64,000 nt of DNA. Origin: CAWJHE01 sp963842455. Lineage in GTDB: Bacteria > Chloroflexota > Anaerolineae > Anaerolineales > UBA4823. The notes under the pieces are model-generated. The model made no database searches, was not told where the DNA came from, and saw only the letters and a program-made list of their open reading frames with translations. The stretch lies in contig CAWJHE010000014.1 of NCBI GenBank assembly GCA_963842455.1, positions 62,001 to 126,000 on the forward strand, written 5' to 3'. Within the stretch, counting starts at the first letter, position 1, and every line of letters begins with the position of its first letter. Below, piece after piece: positions 8,782 through 18,479 of the stretch. The translations under genes and the position numbers were made by a program.

Positions 8782-10290
8782 CTATTCACCTCTGCGCGGG
8801 GGCTGCAAATAACCCAGGCCGGTCTCGCCCTTATGCGCCAGTGGGTCTCTTAATGATTCAATGGACATTTCACGATGGTAAGGCGGTAGGACGAAACGCT
8901 GCTCCATGGTGGGTTGCGTGGTCATCTGGTAGATGGCCTGCGCCTGTTCCAGGTCCAAACCAGCCTGTTTCAGGATTTCGAGCACATCCTCATCCAGGGC
9001 GCCATCCACGCTTTGCCTGCGCTTCATCACCCGCACCGCCATCATACGCTTCAGGGCGCCTTCCACCTCGGCGACATCCCCAGCAGTGAACAGGTTCGCC
9101 AGGTATTGAATGGGCAGGCGAGCTGTCTCCAGGCGCTGGAAAGTCTCCCGATCCTGCATTTCGAGCGGCAGGTCCAGGCGGAACAGGTCTTCTTCAATCA
9201 CGCTGATAACCGGCGAAAGCGGCGGCACATAATACATCATGGCGACGGTGCGGAACTCTGGATGCAGAGGAAAGGCCAGTTTCCACACTTTGACAAACTG
9301 GTAGACCGGCGAGCGCTGGGCTGATTGGATCCAATCCGGACCAATCCCGTTTTCCTGGGCAGCCGCGATCACCTGTGGGTCGAAGGGATCCAGGATAGCA
9401 GCGCGTTGGGCTTCGATCAGTTCCGCTTCGGGAGCTTTGGCGGCTTCCAACATGCGGTCGGCATCGTAAAGCAGTACGCCCATATAGCGAATACGCCCCA
9501 CGCAGGAGTGTGCACAGGCGGGCACCTGGCCGGTCTCCATGCGGGGGAAACACAGGATGCACTTTTCTGATTTGCCCGTCGACCAGTTGTAAAACACTTT
9601 TTTGTATGGACAAGCCGCCACACACATGCGCCAGGCCCGGCATTTGTTCTCGTTTACCAGCACCACCCCATCTTCGGCGCGCTTATAGATGGCGCCGGAT
9701 GGGCAGGCTGCCACGCAGGCCGGGTTCAGGCAGTGGTTACAGATACGCGGCAAATAGTTGAAGACCACACGTTCCAGCTCTTCTAACTGGGCGCGCACTG
9801 CCGGCGAGACATCCTGCATGCTGGGATCGTTACGAGCGTAGATATCCGAACCACCCAGGTCGTCATCCCAATTGGGTCCAGTCTCAATCTCAATTGGCTC
9901 GCCGGTGATGGCAGAAATCGGTATGGCTGTGGGCTGGTCGTCGCCGCTGGGCGCAGTGAACAAATCCGAGTAACGAAAGGTAAAGGGCTCATAGTAATCT
10001 TCCAGCTTGGGCAGAGCTGGGTTGAAGAAGATATTGAGCAAACCTTTGCCGCGTGAGTGCAGCTTTAGTTTTAGCTGGTCACCCTGCAATTCCCATCCCC
10101 CCTGAAAATGTTCTTGCTTTTCCCATTGGGTCGGGTAACCAGTGCCCGGGCGGGTTTCGACATTGTTCCACCACATGTATTCAGCGCCCTTGCGGTCCGT
10201 CCACAGGTTTTTACAGGCCACCGAGCATGTGTGGCAGCCAATGCACTTATCTAAATGGAAGAGCATACTCATTTGTGCGCGTACATTCAT
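8782..10290 (-). CDS. narH: nitrate reductase beta subunit NarH (Fe-S protein)
   Basis: The electron-transfer subunit of respiratory nitrate reductase, about 502 residues. Four Fe-S cluster motifs are visible: CIGCHTCSVAC near the N-terminus, CNHCLNPACVAAC, CRAWRMCVAAC (Trp replaces one Cys, the hallmark of the [3Fe-4S] site), and the CILC/CAHSC pair. The start is the ATG of MNVRAQMSML, with GGAGGT 9 bases upstream; a longer in-frame reading overlaps narG and is rejected. It lies 19 bp after narG and abuts narJ. Confidence 0.95.
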   Translation of the reverse strand: MNVRAQMSMLFHLDKCIGCHTCSVACKNLWTDRKGAEYMWWNNVETRPGTGYPTQWEKQEHFQGGWELQGDQLKLKLHSRGKGLLNIFFNPALPKLEDYYEPFTFRYSDLFTAPSGDDQPTAIPISAITGEPIEIETGPNWDDDLGGSDIYARNDPSMQDVSPAVRAQLEELERVVFNYLPRICNHCLNPACVAACPSGAIYKRAEDGVVLVNENKCRAWRMCVAACPYKKVFYNWSTGKSEKCILCFPRMETGQVPACAHSCVGRIRYMGVLLYDADRMLEAAKAPEAELIEAQRAAILDPFDPQVIAAAQENGIGPDWIQSAQRSPVYQFVKVWKLAFPLHPEFRTVAMMYYVPPLSPVISVIEEDLFRLDLPLEMQDRETFQRLETARLPIQYLANLFTAGDVAEVEGALKRMMAVRVMKRRQSVDGALDEDVLEILKQAGLDLEQAQAIYQMTTQPTMEQRFVLPPYHREMSIESLRDPLAHKGETGLGYLQPPRRGE

Positions 10291-10309
10291 GGTTCGATTT
10301 ACCTCCAAA

Positions 10310-13300
10310 CTAGAACTCTGGGCGCTCAATCTTGCGCACAAAGACAAAAGTATCCCGGTTGACGCCGGTAGGTCCCCAATAATTGAAGAAATAGGTGAAC
10401 TGGGCATAGCCGCCCGCCATCAAGACCGGCTTGAGGCGCGCTCGCGTCAGCGAGTTATTCATCCCCGCCCGTTTGCCGCGCAAGGGCGATTTGGGAATGC
10501 CGATGGTGCGTTCGGTGGCGTGGTATACGAAGACGGTGTTGCGGGGGATACGCGCCGAGCATATTGCCCGCTGAACAAAGACGCCGTTATCGTTGTAGAC
10601 CTCCACCCAATCATTATCCTGGATACCCATCTCTACTGCGTCCTTATCATTCAGCCAGACCGGGTAACCGCCGCGAGAAAGGGTCATCATGCGGATATTA
10701 TCCGAGTAGGTCGAGTGGATGCTCCATTTACCATGCGGGGTGATATAGCTCATCAACCGCCCCTGGGCTTCCGCCAGGGTATTTTGGGTCTCATCCAACA
10801 TGGTATGGTCGGGTCGCGGTTTATAGGTGGGCAAATGCTCACCCCATTCCAAATACAGCTCATGGTCCAGATAGAAGTGCTGCCTGCCAGTGAGTGTGCG
10901 CCAGGGAATACCCTGCTCGACATTCAGTGTAAAGGGGGCATAGGCGCGGCCGTGGTTGACATTGGCTGACCAGGTAGGTGTGGTCAGCACACGCCTGGGT
11001 TGGGCGACAATATCACTAAAGTTGATGCGGGTCGAGCGCTGTCCTTCACCCAGCCAGGTCAGATCCAGACCAGTTTTGTGTTCTTCCGCCAGGAAGGCGC
11101 GATGGGCCAGCTCGCCATTCGAAGATGGATCCAGGTACAGGATAACTTCAGCGACTTCACGGGCATCTTCCAGCGAGGGGTAAATATCCTGCGGGAGCTC
11201 GGGCTTGCTGCCGTTCCCCGACAGGCGCTGAGGCGCCAGGCGTCCCTCGCCATATCGGCGCGGCTGGCGTTGTGCGATTTCTGTATATTCTGGCTGAACG
11301 GGAATGGTTAATCCGTGGGCAAAGACCCCATTTTGCTCGACGCCGCGCCCCAGGCTGATATATTGCTCATATAGCTGGGTGTAATCACGCTTGACTACAC
11401 GGAATTTGGGCATGGTTTTACCAGGGATAGCTTCCACCTCGCCGCGCTTCCAATCGCGCACTTCAGGCTGGGCCAGCTCGTCCGGCGTGTCGTGCTGCAA
11501 AGGCAGCATAACGATATCCTGGACGGGTTCCGGCAAATGCTCTTTGGCCAGCTCGCTGATTTTCTTGGCAATGGCTTTGTAAATATCCCAATCCGAGCGA
11601 GATTCCCAGGCTGGCGGTGTAGCAGCCTGCATAGGATTGATGAAGGAATGCATGTCAGTCGTATTCAGGTCGTCTTTTTCGTACCAGGTAGCGGCTGGCA
11701 AAATGATGTCCGAGTACAGGGCGGAGGTATCCATGCGGAAGTTCAAGTCGACTACCAGGTCCATCTTGCCAGTCGGCGCTTCCGGACGATAACCGACCTC
11801 GGTCACATAGTTCTCGGCCATCTCTGAGGCGACCGCATTGGAATGCGTGCCTAAATAATGGCGCAGGAAAAATTCGTGCCCCTTGGCGCTGGTGCCGATG
11901 GCATTGCCGCGCCAGATAAACCAGATGCGCGGCCAGTTCTCGGTCAGGTCTGGGCTATCGATCGAAAAGTGCAGTTTTTCAGCCTTGAGCTGGTCGACCA
12001 CATACTGGATGACCTGCCCATCGTTCTGCTGCACCGTTGGCCTGCGCCTGTTCCACCAGCTTGATCGAATTGCGATCGAACTGTGGGAAGAATGGCAGCC
12101 AACCGCGCCGAACCGCGCGTGCCTGGTAATCGATGGTGTGTTCGGGATGGTCGGTTTTGCCGGGCAGCTTGTCATAGGCGGAGTAGCCGCGCTCATAACG
12201 CCACTGGTCGGAGTGGACATAATGGAAGGAAGGTGTGTTCTGCAAGCGTGGCGCCATATTCCAATCGGCCGCAAAGGCGATCGAGCTCCAGGAAGCCTGG
12301 CTGACCAGCTTTTCCTGCCCAACATAATGCGCCAAACCACCGCCGTTCACACCCACCGAGCCGGTCAGCATCAAGGCGACAATCGCCGAGCGGTAGAGTA
12401 AATTGTTGTGGTACCAGTGGTTTGCGCCGGCGCCAATGATGACCATATTCTTACCATTGGTCTTCTCGCCATTCGTTGCCCACTCTCTGGCAAAACGCAG
12501 CAAGGTTTGGCGATGAATACCGGTGAATTGTTCTTGCCAGGCAGGGGTATAAGCCTGGGGATCATCGTAGTCCGCCGGATAATCACCAGCCAGACCACGG
12601 GCAACGCCAAAATCAGCCATCATCAAATCAAAAACCGTGGCGACCGCCAGACGCTCGCCGTCCAGCTCCAGGTAGCGCACTGGCACTTCGCGCCGGTGAA
12701 CCTGGTCGCCGGCGAAATCATCAAATTCCACCTGCAGGATATCCTCATAGTCATCAATAAAGCTCAAAGCCGGTTGGATATCTTCGTCCGTCAGACCGTC
12801 TTTCAATTCCAGGTTCCATTTCCCTGGATCTTCCTTCGCCCAACGGTAACCGATGGTTCCCTTGGGCATGCGCGGGCGCTGGCTGGTCTCATCCCACATG
12901 AGCAACTTCCAGTCGCCATTTTCGACCTGCTGGTATTCAGCCAACCGGTTGGCGCGCAAGTAACGCTGTGGGCGTCCATCTGCAATCTGCACCAGGAAGG
13001 GCATATCCGTGTAGCGCTTGAGATAATCCTGGAAATAGGGTGTCTGTTTCTGGACGTAAAACTCGTTCAAGATGACATGGTCCACCGCCAGCCAGAAGGC
13101 CGTATCCTGCCCGGCGTTCACGGGGATCCAGTAATCGGCATATTTAGCCACCTGCGAGAAATCCGGAGAAAAAACGGTCAGCTTGGCGCCGGCGTGACGC
13201 ACTTCCGAGATAAAATGCGTATCCGGGGTGCGGGTCATGTTCAGGTTAGCGCCCATCACTGCGATAAAGCGGCTGTTGTACCAGTCCGCCGATTCGTGCA

Positions 13301-13964
13301 CATCGGTCTGCTCTCCCCAAATCTCGGGGCTGGCAGGCGGCAGGTCGCAGTACCAATCGTAAAAACTCATCACCACCCCGCCCAGCAGGGAAAGAAAACG
13401 GCTGCCGGAGGCGTAACTGATCTGCGACATGGCCGGGATGGGGGAAAATCCATTGACCCGATCGGGTCCAAATTCCTTGACCGTGTAAAGGGTGGCTGCG
13501 GCAATGATCTCCAGCACCTCATCCCATCTTGCCCGGCGAAAGCCACCTTTGCCGCGCTGGCGCTTATAACGACGTTGCAGCTGCACATCCTCAGCTATTA
13601 TCTGCCAGCAAGCCAGCGGGTCCTGAATGCTGCTGCGCAAGTCTCGCCACAGGTCCAGCAACTCACCACGGATGTATGGATACTTGACCCGCAGCGGGCT
13701 GTACAGGTACCAGGAATAGCTGATACCGCGCTGGCAGCCGCGCGGTTCGTAGGGCGGCAGACCTTCTTCCAGCTTTGGATAATCCGTTGCCTGCATCTCC
13801 CAGGTGACGATACCATCCTTGACAAACACCTCCCAGGAGCAGCTGCCGGTGCAATTCACCCCATGTGTGGTACGCACACGTTTATCATGCTGGAAACGAT
13901 TCCGATAAAACTCTTCCCATTGTCTTTCGCTGCTTGATTCAATTTCCTTGGTCCATTTAGCCAC
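10310..13964 (-). CDS. narG: nitrate reductase alpha subunit NarG (Mo-bisMGD), frameshifted
   Basis: The catalytic subunit reducing nitrate to nitrite, about 1,217 residues. The N-terminal Fe-S ligands His34-x3-Cys38-x3-Cys42...Cys77 (THGVNCTGSCSW and RGCQRG) are the NarG-specific HxxxC type. The molybdenum-ligand Asp lies in GEQTD (about 221). No Tat signal is seen, as in the cytoplasm-facing E. coli enzyme. The frame shifts near 12030, where EQAQANGA in one frame continues as NDGQVIQYVVDQ in another; one extra base explains it and both halves are fully conserved. A nitrite oxidoreductase is not excluded by sequence alone, but NarK, NarJ, NarI and NarXL favour nitrate reduction. Confidence 0.93.
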
Positions 13965-13989
13965 ACCGACCTCCAGTAATCAGATTTCT

Positions 13990-14013
13990 TGTAGAACAAA
14001 CTTTAGTTTGTTC
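13990..14013. repeat. short GAACAAACT palindrome upstream of narG
   Basis: TGTAGAACAAACTTTAGTTTGTTC forms a hairpin with GAACAAACT arms in the first 50 bp upstream of the narG start. It is the same unit as in the 8, 19, 31.7 and 31.9 kb regions. Confidence 0.7.
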
Positions 14014-14021
14014 ACATCTCC

Positions 14022-14739
14022 TAATGCCGACTGTCATTGCGAGGAGCGAACTGTGCGACGAAGCAATCTCTCCTCTCGACTGGCGCTGAGACTGCTTCGC
14101 AAACACCGCTCGCAGTGACAGATGTTATTTCACTTCGCTCCTAATGCCGACTGTCATTGCGGAGGCAGCGATCTTCTGCCACAGCGAACTGTGCGACGAA
14201 GCAATCTCCCTCTCGACTGGCGCTGAGACTGCTTCGCAAACACCGCTCGCAGTGACAGATGTTATTTCACTTCGCTCCTAATGCCGACTGTCATTGCGAG
14301 GAGCGAACTGTGCGACGAAGCAATCTCTCCTCTCGACTGGCGCTGAGACTGCTTCGCAAACACCGCTCGCAGTGACAGATGTTATTTCACTTCGCTCCTA
14401 ATGCCGACTGTCATTGCGAGGAGCGAACTGTGCGACGAAGCAATCTCTCCTCTCGACTGGCGCTGAGACTGCTTCGCAAACACCGCTCGCAGTGACAGAT
14501 GTTATTTCACTTCGCTCCTAATGCCGACTGTCATTGCGAGGAGCGAACTGTGCGACGAAGCAATCTCTCCTCTCGACTGGCGCTGAGACTGCTTCGCAAA
14601 CACCGCTCGCAGTGACAGATGTTATTTCACTTCGCTCCTAATGCCGACTGTCATTGCGGAGGAGCGAACTGTGCGACGAAGCAATCTCTCCTCTCGACTG
14701 GCGCTGAGACTGCATCGCAAACACCGCTCGCAGTGACAG
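14022..14739. repeat. tandem array, six copies of a 120-bp hairpin unit
   Basis: Copies begin at 14022, 14142, 14279, 14399, 14519 and 14639 with TAATGCCGACTGTCATTGCG. Five periods are 120 bp or nearly so; the second is 137 bp because of a short insertion. Each unit contains a nested inverted repeat: GTCATTGCGAG near the left, CGAAGCAATCTC, then GAGACTGCTTCG and CTCGCAGTGACAG on the right, followed by a 30-bp linker. The array fills the gap between the cytochrome c gene and narG. Single dispersed copies of the same unit lie at 35.85, 36.0 and 41.55 kb. Near-identity of copies indicates recent amplification. Confidence 0.95.
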
Positions 14740-14780
14740 GCGCTTTTACTGTCGCTACCCTTCGCGTCCTTCGCGGTTTC

Positions 14781-15635
14781 CTACGCTTTTTTACCTCTTA
14801 ACCTCGCTGAGTTACTCAACCTTTGCCTGGGCCAGCCGCGCAGCATGATCAGAAAAAGCAGCACTGTCCCGACAGTTCCCAAACCCCAGAACAAACCTGC
14901 AGTCAGCACCTTGGGCTGCTGGGTGTTGGTCTGTGCAAAATAAGCATACAGGTCAGCCTGCTCTTCGGGCGTCAAGGGGCGCTGGTTGAAGATACCGGCC
15001 ATGGTGGGGAATGGCAGGCTGGCTAAGGAAGAAGCCAAGCCAGGTTCGCCATAGCGTGTCAGCACCTGGGTCAGGTCCGGTCCCATGCTGCCGCCGCCCA
15101 ACACGCCAATATCACTGGTACTATGGCATGAAACACAGGCGGTTCCGCCATTGGTTAAGGGCTGGCTGCCCAGGAACAGAGCCCGCCCGCGCTGCGCATT
15201 GCCGCTGGTCGGAATGGCTGGCGCGGGAGCCGCAGGCGCTCCGCCGGCATTGTCCGGGTTCTCCAGGTAAGCCAGGAGAGAGGCGGCCTGGGCAGGAGTA
15301 ATCCCCAGGTTGGGCATGGGTATATTATTAAATTGCTGCAGCAAATCCGTTGCAATCGGGTCACCACTGGCCAGCACTTTGTCCGGCTCGACAATGAAAC
15401 GCTCCAGCCAGGCTCGATCGCGCCGGGTGGTCACGCCTTGTAAATCCGGGCCAACCAGGTTTCCACCGCCAATCGAGTGACAGGCCTGGCAGTATTGGCT
15501 AAATAATTGCTGGCCTTCCTGGGCAGATTGCTGCAGACTCCCAGCGTTTCCATAACCAGGCAACAACAGGATTGCTACCCAAACAGAGAACATCACCATG
15601 AGCAGATTACGAAAGGTCTTGTGGAATGAGCTCAC
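14781..15635 (-). CDS. membrane-anchored dihaem cytochrome c
   Basis: A 284-residue protein with an N-terminal signal or anchor (about residues 9-30), two CxxCH haem sites (CQACH 49-53, CVSCH 167-171), an Ala/Pro linker between domains (about 131-144), and a C-terminal transmembrane helix (about 247-265). It would carry electrons on the outer face of the membrane between the Rieske/cytochrome b complex and a terminal acceptor. Second-domain Met ligands are plausible in FPTMAGIF. Last gene of the cytochrome operon; the repeat array follows. Confidence 0.88.
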   Translation of the reverse strand: MSSFHKTFRNLLMVMFSVWVAILLLPGYGNAGSLQQSAQEGQQLFSQYCQACHSIGGGNLVGPDLQGVTTRRDRAWLERFIVEPDKVLASGDPIATDLLQQFNNIPMPNLGITPAQAASLLAYLENPDNAGGAPAAPAPAIPTSGNAQRGRALFLGSQPLTNGGTACVSCHSTSDIGVLGGGSMGPDLTQVLTRYGEPGLASSLASLPFPTMAGIFNQRPLTPEEQADLYAYFAQTNTQQPKVLTAGLFWGLGTVGTVLLFLIMLRGWPRQRLSNSARLRGKKA

Positions 15636-15651
15636 CGTTCCTCCTTTAAGT

Positions 15652-16002
15652 TCAAATCTTCAAATTACGAATCAGATCGATCAAATCAGCGCTGCGAGCC
15701 GGTAAGGTGTGTGTGGTATACACACGCAGGCTGTTTTCGGCTAAAGCAGCTCGTACCAGGGGCAAATCTGGACAGGTATCCAAAATTCTGGAGACAAAGT
15801 GCAGCGCATCCTCATCTGGCGCGTCGCTAGCTGTGGCAAATAAGACCAGGTCTGGATGCTGTTCCTTCAAGAGCAAAAGGGTGGTTAACCTGACCGGCCA
15901 GGGTCCCAATAACTGAACTTCTTCCAGGTTGCTGAGCAACTGGATCAGGCTCTCACCTAACAGATGTGCAGAACAGACTAAGGCAACCCGTTTTTTATCC
16001 AC
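15652..16002 (-). CDS. pseudo-receiver-like small protein in cytochrome operon
   Basis: A 116-residue protein with the beta-alpha rhythm of a response-regulator receiver domain (RVALVCSAHLLGESLIQLL, then HPDLVLFAT, then LIDLIRNLKI). The acidic pair after strand 1 is replaced by CSAH, and the phosphoacceptor Asp after strand 3 is missing, so it cannot be phosphorylated in the usual way. There is no output domain. It sits between two multihaem cytochrome genes, 22 bp and 16 bp from its neighbours, and is surely co-transcribed. Possible roles are as an assembly or sensing partner. Fold assignment is by eye. Confidence 0.55.
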   Translation of the reverse strand: MDKKRVALVCSAHLLGESLIQLLSNLEEVQLLGPWPVRLTTLLLLKEQHPDLVLFATASDAPDEDALHFVSRILDTCPDLPLVRAALAENSLRVYTTHTLPARSADLIDLIRNLKI

Positions 16003-16024
16003 CGCGCTGCTCCTTCTTCGCCAG

Positions 16025-17176
16025 TTATTTTTGCCACTGCCTCAACCAGGCCACCAGATCGGCTAGCTCTTGATCGGTTAGACGGTCTGCAAAACCAGCC
16101 ATGGCCGTGCCAACCCGACCTTCTGCCAGGAATTGGACCAACGCCGTGTTGTCGAGACCCTGGACGAAGACATTGGGTTTCAAGGCTGTTCCGATACCGC
16201 CTTCACCCTGAGCGCCGTGACAAGCCAAACAGTGCATGGTGTACAGGTCGCCGCCGTTAACTGGATCGCCCAGCGGCCAGTTTTCTCTCAAAGCCTGGAC
16301 GGTCGCCAGCGCACCAGCCAAATCGCCTTGCTTTATCTGAGATTGGGCGTTGCGCATTGTTTCGGCAGAGATACCGCTGCTAGCCTGGATGGCTCGATCG
16401 ACCTGCAAGCTGGCGCTCTGTGGGTCATCGTTCGTTAAGGAGAAAATGGCTGCATCCAACAGGTTGGATACCTCAAAATCGGGCAGAACTTCATTGCCTG
16501 AGCGCCAGGCATCCACCAGGGCTAGCAGGTCTTCAATTTGGTTAGGGGAAAGCACCGTACCCCAGGTAGGCATACCCTTTGCTGGCCTGCCATTGCGGAT
16601 CACATCCCGGTACCAATCATCACTGAAACTCTGCAGGCGCTGAGGGTCGTTAATCGCGGGTGCATCCGCTAAGCCCAGGCCATTTTCACCATGGCAGACT
16701 GCGCAGGTGTTGGCGAAAAGCAAAGCCCCTCGGGTGTCATCCGCCACGAAAACCACCGGCTCAATTTCTGGCGCGGAGTCCTCCCAGGAACGCATCAGCG
16801 CTACCGTATCACGAATATCCTCATCCGTCAGTGGGCCGCCAAAATCAACGCTCCAGGCTGGCATTTGTGTATTGGGCACACCCGAGCGGATGACGGAGAA
16901 AAAGACCTCATCCAGGGTGTTTTTCAACACTTTGCGGTCTTTCAAAGCCGGACCGATGCCACCCTCACCTTCCAAACCGTGGCAACTGGCGCATTGCGCC
17001 GCGTAAATTTCTTCACCGCGAACGATGCGTTCATGTTTGAATTCATCCGCAGCTTGAGCCAGGCGCGGTGTTTCAGCAAACCAGTACAGGCTAAAGACAG
17101 CAACCATCAGGAGCGTCAGCGCCAATCCTGCCAGGATTAAACGAGAATGGTCTTCAGGTTTTCGATATAAAGTCAT
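16025..17176 (-). CDS. membrane-anchored trihaem cytochrome c
   Basis: A 383-residue protein with one N-terminal membrane anchor (about residues 13-33) and three c-type domains: CASCH (62-66), CAVCH (158-162) and CLACH (316-320). Each domain has a following Met-rich stretch (for example NTQMPAW, KGMPTW, GTAMAGF) fit for the sixth haem ligand. About 80 residues of helical spacer separate domains 2 and 3. It lies 11 bp after the Rieske gene and likely replaces cytochrome c1 as electron acceptor of the bc complex. Confidence 0.9.
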   Translation of the reverse strand: MTLYRKPEDHSRLILAGLALTLLMVAVFSLYWFAETPRLAQAADEFKHERIVRGEEIYAAQCASCHGLEGEGGIGPALKDRKVLKNTLDEVFFSVIRSGVPNTQMPAWSVDFGGPLTDEDIRDTVALMRSWEDSAPEIEPVVFVADDTRGALLFANTCAVCHGENGLGLADAPAINDPQRLQSFSDDWYRDVIRNGRPAKGMPTWGTVLSPNQIEDLLALVDAWRSGNEVLPDFEVSNLLDAAIFSLTNDDPQSASLQVDRAIQASSGISAETMRNAQSQIKQGDLAGALATVQALRENWPLGDPVNGGDLYTMHCLACHGAQGEGGIGTALKPNVFVQGLDNTALVQFLAEGRVGTAMAGFADRLTDQELADLVAWLRQWQK

Positions 17177-17187
17177 CTTAGCCTCCC

Positions 17188-17679
17188 CTATACCTTGGTA
17201 AACTGGGATGGATCAACACGAGAGCGTTCAACGGGACTGGAAGTATCGACCCAAATTTCTCCATCCTGGATGGTGATGGGGAAGGTATCCAATGGACGCG
17301 GCGCGGGTCCGCCTAAAACTTCGCCAGCATCGTTGAACAGTGATCCGTGACAAGGGCAGTGAAATTGACCAGCAGCTTCATCATAAGGGACAGCGCATCC
17401 CAGGTGAGTGCAGCGCTGCCAGATAGCCATGACGCCTTCTTCGCTACGAACAATGTAAAAACGGCCAGCCAGAATGCGGTTGATGCTGCCGATTTCAAAC
17501 TCGTCCACCCGACCGGCATATACCAACCCGCCAAAACCACCGCCAGATACGGGCTTTAGAAATTTGAGCAAGCCTGCCAGCCACTGCCCACCCATGACCA
17601 GGATGCTTCCAGCCCAGGCTATTCCCAAAAATCCACGCCGTGAAAGTTGTTTTGTCAAATCCAATTTTTTTTCTGTCAT
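17188..17679 (-). CDS. Rieske iron-sulfur protein of bc complex
   Basis: A 163-residue Rieske protein. A twin-arginine signal-anchor (LSRRGFLGIAWAGS, residues 12-25) precedes the soluble domain. The cluster ligands are in CTHLGC (Cys90, His92, Cys95) and CPCHGS (Cys108, His111), with Cys95 and Cys110 able to form the usual disulfide. It accepts electrons from quinol in complex with the two cytochrome b genes just upstream and passes them to the trihaem cytochrome. Confidence 0.94.
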   Translation of the reverse strand: MTEKKLDLTKQLSRRGFLGIAWAGSILVMGGQWLAGLLKFLKPVSGGGFGGLVYAGRVDEFEIGSINRILAGRFYIVRSEEGVMAIWQRCTHLGCAVPYDEAAGQFHCPCHGSLFNDAGEVLGGPAPRPLDTFPITIQDGEIWVDTSSPVERSRVDPSQFTKV

Positions 17680-17710
17680 TTTTTACCTCATCGTATCATT
17701 TCCCAGACCC

Positions 17711-18478
17711 TTACAGGTGGCTGAACGGGTTGTAGCCATCCGGAAAATTCCAGGGCAAGAAAAGTTCAAAGCCAGGACCACGGAACAAAAAACCCACCAG
17801 CGTGAAAACGATCGCCGAGACGAAGAGCATGGTAAACATGACCAGCATGATTTCGCGAGGCGACGGTTTCGATTTCCATATCACCAAAACCGGTAGAGCG
17901 ACCAAGCCACCCAGGATTAAAGCTGGGATGACCACCTGGGCGATAAAATCGGGCACGATGCCGCGTAACAATTCCCGTGGTGGGAAGAAATTATCCAGTA
18001 AGATGAAGAGCGGCATGGAGACCAGTGCGTACAAGGCGGTATAGAGCGTTAATTTCTTACCGCGCTTGGATGTAAACCAGCGTCCTGCCCCATTGCGATC
18101 GTTGTCAATGTAGGGGATAGCAGCCACAAAAAGCAGCATAATCGACGGCAAAGCCACCGCCATCAGCGTGGGATGGCCGTGCTCGAGCATTTCCTGCAAG
18201 CCCATAAAATACCATGGCGCTTTTGCGGGGTCAGTCGTCTGGTTAGGGTTGGCAATTTCTTCCAAGGGAGCGTTGATGGTCACCGAGAGCAGCAACAAGA
18301 TACCCACCACTAGCAGGGTCAATAGGAGTTCCAAAATGGCAACAACGGGGAAAGCAAAAACGGTTTGGTCAGGTCCATGCCCAACCATATGCTTCGGCGC
18401 GCCGCTGACCAGCTCGACCAGGGTGTAGGTTTTCTTACTACTGCGGGCGAAAGGAGCTTGAGCGTCCTTCGGTTGCAT
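17711..18478 (-). CDS. cytochrome b C-terminal domain / subunit IV-like protein
   Basis: A 255-residue membrane protein carrying the C-terminal half of cytochrome b as a separate gene, as in b6f-type complexes. The stretch DPAKAPWYFMGLQEML corresponds to the quinol-site region (PEWY-like) that begins the C-terminal domain. About five membrane helices. The start is the ATG of MQPKDAQ (18476-18478), preceded by AAGGAGG within the end of the previous gene and overlapping its stop region. Confidence 0.9.
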   Translation of the reverse strand: MQPKDAQAPFARSSKKTYTLVELVSGAPKHMVGHGPDQTVFAFPVVAILELLLTLLVVGILLLLSVTINAPLEEIANPNQTTDPAKAPWYFMGLQEMLEHGHPTLMAVALPSIMLLFVAAIPYIDNDRNGAGRWFTSKRGKKLTLYTALYALVSMPLFILLDNFFPPRELLRGIVPDFIAQVVIPALILGGLVALPVLVIWKSKPSPREIMLVMFTMLFVSAIVFTLVGFLFRGPGFELFLPWNFPDGYNPFSHL

Positions 18479-18479
18479 A

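Noticed and set aside
10291..10407. N-terminal extension of narH
   Set aside because: The extension overlaps narG and lacks a ribosome site; the ATG at 10290 has GGAGGT upstream and the expected N-terminus.
12408..13937. Long 509-codon open frame on the plus strand
   Set aside because: It lies opposite narG, whose protein is fully conserved; the plus-strand product has no recognisable motifs. Antisense shadow.
10310..13964. Nitrite oxidoreductase instead of nitrate reductase
   Set aside because: NarG-type HxxxC motif, NarJ, NarI, NarK and a NarXL pair favour nitrate reduction; sequence alone does not fully exclude the reverse.
14022..14739. CRISPR array
   Set aside because: Units are 120 bp, contiguous and identical throughout, with no unique spacers and no cas genes.
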